From contig CAIRYK010000079.1 of assembly GCA_903882805.1 (NCBI GenBank), positions 1-55,193 on the forward strand: 55,193 nucleotides of DNA, in the 5' to 3' direction. Both the position numbers and the translations under genes were made by a program. The notes below the pieces were generated by a model. It made no database searches. It was given only the letters and a program-made list of their open reading frames with translations, and was not told the origin of the DNA. This document shows, one piece after another, positions 17,330 to 27,048 of this stretch (positions within the stretch are counted from its first letter, which is position 1; each line of letters starts with the position of its first letter). The DNA comes from an uncultured Bacteroidota bacterium (GTDB lineage: Bacteria; Bacteroidota; Bacteroidia; Chitinophagales; Chitinophagaceae).

Positions 17330-18184
17330 TTATTTTTTTACTGTTGAATCTTCTAGGCGTTTTTTCTCTTCGCTCATTTTGTTTTCTACAACATATACAT
17401 ATTGCAATCTTCTGAAATTAGTAGACGGTTGCAGGTATAATTTCTGAAAATTATTTTTCTTTAATACAGTTATTCGCATTACTGTGCCCACTAAAATATC
17501 AGGAGGAAAAAAGGAGAAGTTGGTGGTAAACACCGAGTCTCCTTTTTTTACTTTTGCTTGTGGCGGAACATCAATCATTTGAAGCTGATCCGGTTGTTTT
17601 TCATCCCAAACTATGTAGCCAATCGTTGCATCTCTAAGTTTTGCGCTAACCTTCTGCTTCGCGCTTAGTATAGACAACACGCTTGCAAAATGCGCAGAAA
17701 CGTGTTCAACCCTTCCAACGATACCTGTTCCGGATATAACAGCCATATTTTTACCTACCCCGTCTTTAGAGCCACGATTGATAGTAATATAGTTATCGCT
17801 TGCATTGATTGAGTTATTAATTACTCTAGCGCTACGGTAGGTGTAATCTGCGTATTTTACAATGTGGGTATTGGTATCGTTCGAAATAACTTTGTGCAGT
17901 GCAACACTGTCCTTTAGCGTATCAATACTCTTTAAGTCTTCTATCTTTCTGCGAAGCATAGCATTTTCGTTCAACAAGCTATCGTTCATGTTGCGTAACC
18001 CAAAGTAGTAAACAACATCGCTTCTTTTTTTGTAAACGAGTCCTGATACTGCATTTGCAGAACTGATAATGTCGTTGCCTTGTAATGTATTAGTTCGCTC
18101 AATAAGTATAACGCACACAATTTCTAATGAAAGAAAAAGTATGAGATTGAAAAAGCGCCGGACAAATAGAATAAAATTGCGCAC
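17330..18184 (-). CDS. mreC: Rod shape-determining protein MreC
   Basis: 284 residues starting at a GTG (18184); no ATG is available before the first membrane helix. One N-terminal membrane segment (about 7-25) is followed by a coiled coil (LNENAMLRRKIEDLK...) and the periplasmic beta domain with INRGSKDGVGKNMAVISGTGIVGRV, the MreC signature. It couples the cytoplasmic MreB filament to the cell-wall synthases. It is separated by one base from mreD, so the two are an operon, and 178 bases from mreB. Confidence 0.92.
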   Translation of the reverse strand: MRNFILFVRRFFNLILFLSLEIVCVILIERTNTLQGNDIISSANAVSGLVYKKRSDVVYYFGLRNMNDSLLNENAMLRRKIEDLKSIDTLKDSVALHKVISNDTNTHIVKYADYTYRSARVINNSINASDNYITINRGSKDGVGKNMAVISGTGIVGRVEHVSAHFASVLSILSAKQKVSAKLRDATIGYIVWDEKQPDQLQMIDVPPQAKVKKGDSVFTTNFSFFPPDILVGTVMRITVLKKNNFQKLYLQPSTNFRRLQYVYVVENKMSEEKKRLEDSTVKK

Positions 18185-18362
18185 CTAATATGAATAGTTG
18201 GTAACTTGTTACAGTTGATTGTAAAATGCAAAACTAACTATGCATTAATAAATAACAGTAACAAGTTACGTAAATCGGTATTAATAAATGCTCTTTTCGT
18301 AAATCATCTTAGTCAAATATCTCCTAAAATGTTCTCCCCAAGGGCTGGTTGTATTATGGGGG

Positions 18363-19394
18363 TTATTTCATCAAAAACGGCATCCTTGCAATGTTTTTCA
18401 ATGCCATGCCAGTGCCTCTCACAACTGCGCGAAGTGGATCGTCGGCCACATGCACAGCCAGCTTAATTTTATGAGATATCCTTTTATCTAAGCCACGAAG
18501 AAGAGCGCCACCGCCGGTTAGGTATAATCCTCTACGATAGATATCGGAAGCCAGCTCCGGTGGTGTACTTTCCAAAGCTTTCAAGATTGCTTCTTCTATT
18601 TTAAAGATCGATTTGTCCAATGCTTCTGCAACTTCCTGATAAGAGACCATTATTTGTTTAGGTATTCCTGTAACAAGGTCGCGGCCGTTAACGGCTATAT
18701 CATCGGGTGGGTTATCTAGTTCTTTCAAAGCAGAGCCTACATGTATTTTTATCTGTTCGGCAGTACGCTCGCCAATCATCAAGCTATGGTATCTGCGCAT
18801 AGTTTCCATAATATCGCTAGTAAATTCATCACCGGCAATCCTTATGGACTGGTCGCAAACTATACCGGCCAGCGCAATTACAGAAATACCTGTAGTGCCG
18901 CCGCCAATATCTATAATCATATTTCCAGTTGGTTCTTCAACGTCTATTCCTATACCCAGTGCAGCAGCCATGGGTTCGTGAATCATGTAAACCTCTTTAG
19001 CTCCGGCCTGAGCTGCAGAATCGCGTACTGCTCTTTTTTCAACTTCAGTAATACTGGATGGTATACAAATAACCATACGCCAACTTGGAGGGAACATTGG
19101 TTTTTTAGGATAAACCAATTTTATCATTTCACGCAGCATCCCCTCAGCAGCGTTAAAGTCGGCAATAACTCCGTCTTTTAACGGCCGAATTGTTTTGAGA
19201 TTTTCATGCGTTTTTTCGTGCATCATCATAGCTTTTTTGCCCACAGCTACGATTTTATTTGTAGAGCGGTCAATAGCTACAATAGAAGGCTCATCTACCA
19301 CAACCTGATCGTTGTGAATAATAAGCGTATTGGCAGTGCCAAGATCTATTGCTATTTCTTGTGTAAGAAACTTAAAAAAGCCTAAAAAACTCAT
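18363..19394 (-). CDS. mreB: Rod shape-determining protein MreB
   Basis: 343 residues, full length. Actin-fold ATPase motifs are all there: AIDLGTANTLI (phosphate 1), IDIGGGTTGISVI (phosphate 2) and LTGGGALLRGLDK (adenosine loop). It forms membrane-bound filaments that guide sidewall synthesis, so the cell is predicted to be rod-shaped at least in part. First gene of the operon, with divergent carB upstream. The hydrophobic start MSFLGFFKFL may contact the membrane. Confidence 0.97.
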   Translation of the reverse strand: MSFLGFFKFLTQEIAIDLGTANTLIIHNDQVVVDEPSIVAIDRSTNKIVAVGKKAMMMHEKTHENLKTIRPLKDGVIADFNAAEGMLREMIKLVYPKKPMFPPSWRMVICIPSSITEVEKRAVRDSAAQAGAKEVYMIHEPMAAALGIGIDVEEPTGNMIIDIGGGTTGISVIALAGIVCDQSIRIAGDEFTSDIMETMRRYHSLMIGERTAEQIKIHVGSALKELDNPPDDIAVNGRDLVTGIPKQIMVSYQEVAEALDKSIFKIEEAILKALESTPPELASDIYRRGLYLTGGGALLRGLDKRISHKIKLAVHVADDPLRAVVRGTGMALKNIARMPFLMK

Positions 19395-19839
19395 TATGGC
19401 GGTAATTTTATAATGATCGCAAAAGTGCGAAATAAGTAGTTTAATGTCGGGAGTATTATCTCCGGCAACGGCAAAATTATGGAAATATTTATCCCCGAAA
19501 GGTGAAATTGTTCGCCTTGCTAAAAATAAAAATTTTAATGTATGATAAACGTTGAGTAAGCCGCAATAATGATAAAAACGTGTTTGAAAACTACTAAATA
19601 TAGCGGTAATTTATCAAAAATGGTTGTTAAGTAATTTTGATTTACTGCTTTTAGCGCAACTTTTTTAGCAGATACTGTTTGGCGTTTTTTTCCTAATTTT
19701 GCACCTCGGGCGTTGAGCCCGATTTTTATATCCGCTCATCGCTTTGACAATTCAAAAAGTCAATTATTCCGATACTTTTATCTTATCGAAATAACGTTTA
19801 GATAATTTTCATTGATTACTTATATATTTTTCTGGAACA
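19395..19839. promoter_or_regulatory. mreB/carB divergent spacer with a carB -7 box and leader hairpin
   Basis: TAATTTTG at 19694-19701 fits the Bacteroidota TAnnTTTG -7 box for carB. It is followed at 19706-19722 by TCGGGC-GTTGA-GCCCGA and then TTTTTATA, which looks like a small intrinsic terminator inside the leader, about 115 bases before the carB start. This could be an attenuator of a pyrimidine/arginine gene, but the stem is only six base pairs. The -33 element is unclear. Confidence 0.4.
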
Positions 19840-22698
19840 ATGCCTCGCGATTTATCTATTAAAAGTGTACTAATTATTGGCTCAGGCCCAATCATCATTG
19901 GTCAGGCTTGTGAATTTGATTATTCTGGTTCTCAGGCGGCAAGAAGCCTCAGAGAAGAAGGTATCAAGGTGATATTGATCAATTCGAATCCTGCTACGAT
20001 AATGACTGATCCTATAATGGCAGATAAGGTTTATTTATCGCCGTTGACAGTTGAAAGCATTGAACAAATACTGGAAGAAAACGAAATAGACGCCGTACTA
20101 CCTACTATGGGAGGCCAGACAGCGCTGAACCTTGCAAAAGAAGCAGATGAGTTGGGCATTTGGGAGCGATTTAATGTTAAGCTGATTGGTGTAGATATTA
20201 AGGCTATAGACAAAGCAGAGGATAGAGAGTTGTTTCGTAAGTGGATGATTGAACTTGGTGTGCCGGTAGCCACTGCCCGCACTGCCAATTCACTACTGGA
20301 AGGAAAGGAATTTGCACAACAGATAGGTTTGCCAATAGTAATACGACCATCCTTCACCCTTGGCGGGTCGGGCGGTGGTATAGTAATGCATAAAGATGAG
20401 CTGGAACATGCATTAGAGCGGGGATTGACTGCATCGCCTATGCACGAAGTGCTGGTTGAGAAGGCTATGCTCGGTTGGAAAGAGTTTGAACTTGAATTGC
20501 TACGAGATAAGAACGACAACGTTGTTATTATATGCACTGTAGAGAATTTCGACCCAATGGGTATTCATACGGGCGACAGCATAACGGTAGCTCCGGCAAT
20601 GACGCTTAGCGACACGGCATTTCAGCTGATGCGGAATACTGCAATCAGTATGATGCGCGACCTTGGTAATTTCGCAGGAGGCTGCAACGTACAGTTTGCA
20701 CTGAATCCGGATACAGAAGAAATTATTGCAATTGAAATAAATCCGCGCGTTAGTCGTTCTTCGGCTCTGGCATCAAAGGCAACCGGCTACCCTATAGCTA
20801 AGATTGCAGCTAAACTTGCAATCGGGTATACGCTCGATGAATTAAAAAACCAAATCACCCAGACTACTTCTGCCTATTTTGAGCCTGCTTTGGATTATGT
20901 GATTGTAAAAATGCCTCGGTGGAATTTTGATAAGTTTAAAGGAGCCGATGACACGCTGGGATTGCAAATGAAATCGGTTGGCGAGGTTATGGCTATTGGC
21001 CGTACATTTCCAGAAGCATTGCAGAAAGCTTGCCAGAGTCTTGAGAATAATGCTACCGGGCTCTCGTTTATCAGCGCAAGCAGAATGCGCCCTGAGGAAT
21101 TGCTAGATTCGCTGAAGCGGCCGACATGGGATAGAATTTTTAAAATAAAAGAAGCCATTGCTGCTGGTGTATCTATTAAAACTATAAAGGAACTTACTCA
21201 AATTGACAGGTGGTTCTTGTATCAGATACAGAATATTGTAAATCTGGAAACAGAAATACGTAAATACAAACATCTGGAAAAATTGCCGGAGGCTTTGTTG
21301 TTTGAAGCAAAGCAAATGGGCTTTGGCGACGAACAGTTGGCAGATTTGGTAAAGGATTGTACTGGCGAAGAGGTATACGAACATAGGAAGGCGCTGGGTA
21401 TAACACGTGTCTATAAAATGGTAGATACCTGTAGTGCAGAATTTGAAGCGAAAACACCATACTACTACAGCACGTTTGAACACAAGGCCGAACTGTCGGC
21501 GCCAGGAACGCCGAACGAGGTGTTTAATGAAAGTAAATCATCGGATAAGAAGAAAATAATTGTTTTGGGTTCAGGCCCGAACAGGATAGGACAGGGCATA
21601 GAGTTTGATTATTGCTGCACGCATGGTTTGATGGCGATTAGAGAGTGCGGGTACGAGTCGATAATGGTAAACTGCAATCCTGAAACAGTGTCTACCGATT
21701 TTGATATTGCAGACAAACTCTATTTCGAGCCGGTATATTGGGAGCATCTTTGGGAAATAATAGAACAAGAGCAACCGTATGGCGTGATAGTTCAGCTTGG
21801 CGGTCAGACAGCGCTTAAACTTGCAAAAAGGCTACATGAAAAGGGCATAAAAATAATAGGCACTTCTTTTGATAGCATGGACATTGCTGAAGATCGCGGT
21901 AGGTTTAGCGATACACTGAAAGATTTGGGTATTCCATATCCCAACTACGGCACTGCCTATACCACCGATGAGGCAATAGAAGTTGCGAAAGAAGTAGGTT
22001 ATCCTGTTTTGGTGCGCCCTTCGTATGTATTGGGCGGACAGCGAATGAGGATTGTAATAAACGATAGCGAGCTGGAAAAGAGTGTAGTAAGTTTGCTGAA
22101 ACACTTGCCAGGTAATAAGATACTGATAGACCATTTTCTGGATAGGTGCCAGGAAGCGGAAGTAGACGCTATTTGCGATGGAGAGGACGTACATATAATG
22201 GGAGTGATGGAGCATATAGAACCAGCTGGCATACACAGCGGCGACAGTCATGCGGTGTTGCCAGCTTTCAATCTTACGCCGCTTATAGTGGACGAAATGA
22301 TTGATATTGCAAAGAAAATAGCGCTAAGTTTGAATATAAGAGGATTGATAAATATACAGTATGCTATAAAAAATGGTAAGGTGTATGTGATAGAGGCTAA
22401 TCCAAGAGCAAGCCGCACAACACCGTTTATAGCCAAAGCATACGGAATACCCTATCTGAATATAGCTACAAAGGTGATGCTTGGTGAAACAAAATTGAAA
22501 GATTTGGTGATTGAGAAAAAGTTGGAAGGGTTTGCAGTAAAAGAGCCAGTATTTAGCTTTAATAAATTTCCGAATGTAAACAAAGAGCTGGGGCCGGAAA
22601 TGAAAAGCACGGGTGAAGCAATAAGATTTATCAAAAATCTTCGCGATCCATGGTTTAGACAGCTATATAAGGAGCGTAGTATGCACCTAAGTAAGTAA
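19840..22698 (+). CDS. carB: Carbamoyl-phosphate synthase large subunit
   Basis: 952 residues. The two homologous synthetase halves are both present: ATP-grasp 1 ([15 protein letters not shown]) and ATP-grasp 2 ([15 protein letters not shown]), with a [17 protein letters not shown] start and [17 protein letters not shown] in the middle. The enzyme makes carbamoyl phosphate from bicarbonate, two ATP and ammonia passed from the CarA subunit, for pyrimidine and arginine synthesis. It ends shortly after [20 protein letters not shown], so the C-terminal methylglyoxal-synthase-like regulatory domain (~120 residues in E. coli) is missing, an absence that also occurs in some Bacteroidota. carA is not in the window. 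Confidence 0.95.
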   Translation: MPRDLSIKSVLIIGSGPIIIGQACEFDYSGSQAARSLREEGIKVILINSNPATIMTDPIMADKVYLSPLTVESIEQILEENEIDAVLPTMGGQTALNLAKEADELGIWERFNVKLIGVDIKAIDKAEDRELFRKWMIELGVPVATARTANSLLEGKEFAQQIGLPIVIRPSFTLGGSGGGIVMHKDELEHALERGLTASPMHEVLVEKAMLGWKEFELELLRDKNDNVVIICTVENFDPMGIHTGDSITVAPAMTLSDTAFQLMRNTAISMMRDLGNFAGGCNVQFALNPDTEEIIAIEINPRVSRSSALASKATGYPIAKIAAKLAIGYTLDELKNQITQTTSAYFEPALDYVIVKMPRWNFDKFKGADDTLGLQMKSVGEVMAIGRTFPEALQKACQSLENNATGLSFISASRMRPEELLDSLKRPTWDRIFKIKEAIAAGVSIKTIKELTQIDRWFLYQIQNIVNLETEIRKYKHLEKLPEALLFEAKQMGFGDEQLADLVKDCTGEEVYEHRKALGITRVYKMVDTCSAEFEAKTPYYYSTFEHKAELSAPGTPNEVFNESKSSDKKKIIVLGSGPNRIGQGIEFDYCCTHGLMAIRECGYESIMVNCNPETVSTDFDIADKLYFEPVYWEHLWEIIEQEQPYGVIVQLGGQTALKLAKRLHEKGIKIIGTSFDSMDIAEDRGRFSDTLKDLGIPYPNYGTAYTTDEAIEVAKEVGYPVLVRPSYVLGGQRMRIVINDSELEKSVVSLLKHLPGNKILIDHFLDRCQEAEVDAICDGEDVHIMGVMEHIEPAGIHSGDSHAVLPAFNLTPLIVDEMIDIAKKIALSLNIRGLINIQYAIKNGKVYVIEANPRASRTTPFIAKAYGIPYLNIATKVMLGETKLKDLVIEKKLEGFAVKEPVFSFNKFPNVNKELGPEMKSTGEAIRFIKNLRDPWFRQLYKERSMHLSK

Positions 22699-22705
22699 AA
22701 ATGTA

Positions 22706-22755
22706 AAAAAATGGAAGGGCCGTGATTGTAAAGATTACGGCCCTTCCATTTTTAA
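22706..22755 (+). terminator. Intrinsic terminator of carB
   Basis: Long stem AAATGGAAGGGCCGT / ACGGCCCTTCCATTT with an 11-14 base loop followed by T/A-rich sequence. Both strands carry A/T tracts, so it may act bidirectionally. Confidence 0.85.
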
Positions 22756-22998
22756 ATTGATAAAGGTGTGTTGCGAAAACGTACAATCTTTATTCCTAAA
22801 ATTGTCTGCATAGAGATACTGCTTGTTACTTTTAAAAAGAAGTCTAAATGACTTTAGGCTACAGTAGTATCAATAAAGTTTGATTGGTAGAATGTAAAGA
22901 TGTGGGTTTTTCAATCATTTATAAATTCAAAAAAAATCACTGATAACGAAAGGTGTGGCTTCAATATTTGAATTATATATTTGCGAAAAAACCTCGTT

Positions 22999-24159
22999 AT
23001 GAAGAGCTTATTCTTTCAGGCTGCGCTCATTTTTGCTGTCATTACAACTGCTACAGCGCAGCAAACATTAACGCAAAGCAGCTACCCAACTTCTGTATTG
23101 GGCACCGATACGCTAAAAAAGACAACTATAACCTCCGCATTTCCAACTCTGTCACCGGCAACTGTAGGATTGTGGGACATGAGTGTAGTGACAGACACTG
23201 TACCGGTATATTATGCATACCGTGTAGCTACTGGCGCTTACCAATACGCAGATAGTAACATGTATACATTTGCCGGATACGGATATCAGGGAAATGCACA
23301 AACCAGTATTACAGCAGCAGGGATAATGGAGTATGGTGTAAATATTCAGAAGTCGGGTTATAGTTTGACACCTCTAACTTTAGGTGTTACCGACAGTCTT
23401 ATCATCAATCAACAGAATATTGTTTACACATCGCCAAGGAAGAAGATTGCTTTTCCGGCAACCTATATGAGTTCCTGGACATCGACTTACAGCGCTGACT
23501 TTAGTTTTCAGGTGTCGCTGTCATTAATTAGTTTAGATCATGCGCCTGGAGTAGTGCGCAGTTTTATTACCCAAAAAGACTCTGTAATAGGTTGGGGTAA
23601 AATGAGGGTCAAGGATCTGAGTGGAAGCCCTTCAGCATATCTGAATGTACTTCAGGTGCAAACTACAATAATAAAAACCGATAGTTTCTATATCAACGGT
23701 TCATTAGCGCCGCTTCCGTTGCTCAGTATATTCAACTTAGCGCAAGGCAGAACAGACAGTACATTTCTTCACAACTATTACCGTGCGCAAGAAGTTACCC
23801 CACTTGCTGAGGTGCGATTCAGTAACGGCGCTTACACCACACCGCGGAAAGCCACAACACATGTACAACGTTTGTTTGAACTCGGTGTAGCCGATATAAA
23901 TAACAATGCTCGCGTGAACATATACCCCAATCCAGCGACTGGAGACAAAATATTTGTTGACGGACTTTCCGCAGCAGGGCAATGGGAGTATTCGCTTGCT
24001 GATATTTCGGGTAAGGCTATTGCCAAGAGCGCTATAACTGTAAATAATGGGGCTACAACAATACCACTACAGGCAAATATAAAAGCCGGTAACTACTATC
24101 TTACACTGATACGCAACGGAGTTGTGTATTGTGTAAAACCGATAAGCATAGCTGAGTAA
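22999..24159 (+). CDS. Secreted T9SS-sorted protein
   Basis: 386 residues from the ATG at 22999; a TTG-started form would add six residues. Signal peptide MKSLFFQAALIFAVITTATAQ, then a beta-rich unique region of about 280 residues with SYPTSVLGTD, then a C-terminal sorting domain (VNIYPNPATGDKIFV, NYYLTLIRNG). A TATATTTG -7 box sits at 22976-22983, 16 bases before the start. Exported to the cell surface or medium by the T9SS; its activity cannot be assigned. Confidence 0.8.
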   Translation: MKSLFFQAALIFAVITTATAQQTLTQSSYPTSVLGTDTLKKTTITSAFPTLSPATVGLWDMSVVTDTVPVYYAYRVATGAYQYADSNMYTFAGYGYQGNAQTSITAAGIMEYGVNIQKSGYSLTPLTLGVTDSLIINQQNIVYTSPRKKIAFPATYMSSWTSTYSADFSFQVSLSLISLDHAPGVVRSFITQKDSVIGWGKMRVKDLSGSPSAYLNVLQVQTTIIKTDSFYINGSLAPLPLLSIFNLAQGRTDSTFLHNYYRAQEVTPLAEVRFSNGAYTTPRKATTHVQRLFELGVADINNNARVNIYPNPATGDKIFVDGLSAAGQWEYSLADISGKAIAKSAITVNNGATTIPLQANIKAGNYYLTLIRNGVVYCVKPISIAE

Positions 24160-24338
24160 CGAATGTTAATACACATTATTTAGTTGATTCGTTAGGAGAT
24201 TTACAAGGGAAAAGGTTATTAATTTTTGGTTAATGTAAAGTTGTGCAACATGCATATGTGAATATGGGTAATAAATATTCGTAAAAAACAACACGCATAA
24301 GCTATAATGTTCTTACATTTAGGCTCAAATATTAATGT

Positions 24339-26861
24339 ATGAAAAACCTATGCTTTATCCTCATTGCGTTATTGATGTCATTTGTTTCATCAGCAATAGA
24401 GCCAATTACCGGACCTTCATCTGTTTGCACCGGTAGATCAATTTACCTGAACGATTCCACTCCCGGCGGCACCTGGAGCAGCAGCGATGTTACTATAGCA
24501 GCTACATCTGGCACAACCAGCAGCTGGGTAAATGGCGTTGCGCCCGGAACAGCAACAATAACTTATACTGTTGGCAGTCTGTTCGTAACTACGGTTATTA
24601 CCGTCAATCCTACTCCCTCGAGCATTACAGGCGATATAAATGTATGTGTGGGTTCGTCATCAACATTAGCGTGTGCAGAGCCTGGCGGAACATGGAGTAG
24701 CTCAAACCCGGCGATTGCAACAGCAGGCGGCGGCGGCGTGACAACAGGCATAAGTTATGGCGCTACTTTCATTTCGTACACACTACCGGGTGGTTGCAGT
24801 TCATCTACCGTATTTTATGTTTCGGTATTACCTACGGGTATCACAGGAGCTTCTACAGTTTGCGCAGGCGGTACAGCTACTGTAACTGCATCTACTGGTT
24901 ACGGCGTATGGAGTAGCAGCGTGCCCGGTGTAGCAACAGTAGCCGGGAGCATTGCAGCAACGGTAACCGGAATAAGCACAGGAGTAACCACGCTTTCCTA
25001 CACCAATGTGTGCGGATATGTGACGCGCGATATAACAGTTGTTATTGGTCCTACGGCTATAACCGGCGTTGCTACAATATGTGTAGGTCGTACCTCTACA
25101 TTGAGTAACTCAATATCGGGCGGCACATGGAGCAGTAGCGCTCCCGCAGTAGCTTCTGTAAGCCCCACTACCGGGGTTGTAACAGGTAACACTGCCGGAA
25201 CCGCAACAATAACGTATTCGCTGGGTACCGGCTGCTTTGTAACTCGACCAGTTACTGTTATTACCGCTCCGGGGCCTATTTATGGTTCAACCACATTGTG
25301 CAATGGCACGACAACCTATTTATCTAATTCAAGTCCGGGCGGTACATGGACAAGCAGTATTCTTACTGTCGCTGCAGTTGGTTCTTCATCAGGTATGGTA
25401 ACCGGACTCTCAGCCGGGGTAACTACCATCAGCTACATATTAGGTGCCGGCTGTGCAGTAAGTGCTGTGGTAAATGTGGTTTCAGCCCCTACCGCAATTA
25501 CCGGTACTCCTTCCAGCTGTGTAGGCGGAACAACTACCCTTGCCGATGCCACCGCAGGCGGCACGTGGAGTAGCAGCGATCTTGCAGTAGCTGTTGTAAC
25601 CGGTTCTCCATCAGGTATTGTAACTGGTATTGCCCCAGGTACATCAGTTATCTCGTACACTACAGCTTGCGGTATTGTTACCACAGTGTTTACAGTTTAT
25701 GCAAGGCCAACCGTAACAGCAACATCGGCAACCACTTGCGGCAGATTAATTACCCTAACCGCAGCAGGCGCATCAACCTATTCGTGGTCGCCAACAACTG
25801 GCCTTTCTTGCCCAACCTGCTCTACCACTGATGCAAACATCAGCTACACCACAAATTATGTAGTGACAGGTACAGGTACGGCAGGATGCATAAATACTAC
25901 AACTGTAACAGTAGAAGGAAATAGAATATTAGGTAAGGTGTCCTTCAGCACAACTCCTCCAGACACACTGGATATGAAGGTTTGGCTTATACAATTCAAT
26001 CCGGCTGATAGCTCCATCACCGCGCTCGACTCAACTATTACCTGCTTATCAGGCGGTGTTCCATATTACGAATTTGATGGCAGGGCTGCAGGCAGGTATA
26101 TGGTAAAAGGCCGTATGCTGCATGGTAGCATACCGGGCTCAAGCGGTTATATACCTACCTACAGCGCAGCTTCGCCATTTTGGTATGCAGCTGCCAGCGT
26201 AAGTCATTTTTTGTCTACCACCGACTCCATGAATATAAACATGCAGTACGGTACCGTACCGGCAGGTCCGGGTTTCATAAGCGGCTATGTGGTATCGGGG
26301 GCAGGTAAGGGCACATCAGGCGATGTGCCAGCGCCTGGCATGCTTATTTATTTGCTAGATGCCACTACCCATCAGCCGCTCACTTATACCTATACAAACT
26401 TAAGCGGTGGATATTCCTTCACCGGGCTTGCCTATGGAACATATATTATTCATCCCGAAGAATACGACTATACAACAATACCATCATCCGTTATTACACT
26501 TAGCACGACAACTGGTTCGGCAACGGCTGTAGATTTCAGGCAGTTTACAACCAGCCGGATTATAAAACCATTTACCATTATTACTACAACTGTATCAGGT
26601 ATTGAACAACCATCATTTTCAATGGCGCCCAACCCTACCAATGGTCAACTGAGTGTTAGATGGAATAATATGGTATCGGATAAAGCTATTATTACGGTTA
26701 TGGATATGACAGGTAGGTCTATGATGACATCTGAGATTGAGATTAGTGCAGCTACCGGCGCTAAAACACTGGATTGCAGTATGTTGAATAATGGGTTATA
26801 TGTTATTTCAATAAAAGCGGACAAAATAACCGTTATCGGAAGGTTAGAAATAGCTCGTTAG
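24339..26861 (+). CDS. T9SS surface protein with tandem Ig-like repeats
   Basis: 840 residues. After a signal peptide (about 1-19), about six Ig-like (Big_2-type) repeats of ~82 residues follow, each with ITGxxxxC, GGTWSSS, GxVTG and ISY. Then a PKD-like module (ASTYSWSPTTGLSCPTC), a ~225-residue region with NRILGKVSF...DMKVWLIQFNPADSSITALDS and an SdrD/CarboxypepD-like unit (GYSFTGLAYGTYIIHPEEYDY), and a C-terminal sorting domain (MAPNPTNGQLSVRW). Paired cysteines in each repeat may form disulfides. The last ~330 residues are shared with the gene at 27049. A surface adhesin or structural protein is the likely role. Confidence 0.8.
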   Translation: MKNLCFILIALLMSFVSSAIEPITGPSSVCTGRSIYLNDSTPGGTWSSSDVTIAATSGTTSSWVNGVAPGTATITYTVGSLFVTTVITVNPTPSSITGDINVCVGSSSTLACAEPGGTWSSSNPAIATAGGGGVTTGISYGATFISYTLPGGCSSSTVFYVSVLPTGITGASTVCAGGTATVTASTGYGVWSSSVPGVATVAGSIAATVTGISTGVTTLSYTNVCGYVTRDITVVIGPTAITGVATICVGRTSTLSNSISGGTWSSSAPAVASVSPTTGVVTGNTAGTATITYSLGTGCFVTRPVTVITAPGPIYGSTTLCNGTTTYLSNSSPGGTWTSSILTVAAVGSSSGMVTGLSAGVTTISYILGAGCAVSAVVNVVSAPTAITGTPSSCVGGTTTLADATAGGTWSSSDLAVAVVTGSPSGIVTGIAPGTSVISYTTACGIVTTVFTVYARPTVTATSATTCGRLITLTAAGASTYSWSPTTGLSCPTCSTTDANISYTTNYVVTGTGTAGCINTTTVTVEGNRILGKVSFSTTPPDTLDMKVWLIQFNPADSSITALDSTITCLSGGVPYYEFDGRAAGRYMVKGRMLHGSIPGSSGYIPTYSAASPFWYAAASVSHFLSTTDSMNINMQYGTVPAGPGFISGYVVSGAGKGTSGDVPAPGMLIYLLDATTHQPLTYTYTNLSGGYSFTGLAYGTYIIHPEEYDYTTIPSSVITLSTTTGSATAVDFRQFTTSRIIKPFTIITTTVSGIEQPSFSMAPNPTNGQLSVRWNNMVSDKAIITVMDMTGRSMMTSEIEISAATGAKTLDCSMLNNGLYVISIKADKITVIGRLEIAR

Positions 26862-27048
26862 ACAAATAACAGCAAATTAACCTCCAACTAAAAAAATATT
26901 TATTTTTATTACTAACAACCGGAGTTATTTTTACGCCATATTACGTGCTTTAGTTGTAAGCGCTTAATATGGCGTATTTTTCTTTGTGACAAATGCTGCG
27001 CAAAACACATTTTTAAGTTTCATTTTCTAATAATAAAACAAGTAACCT

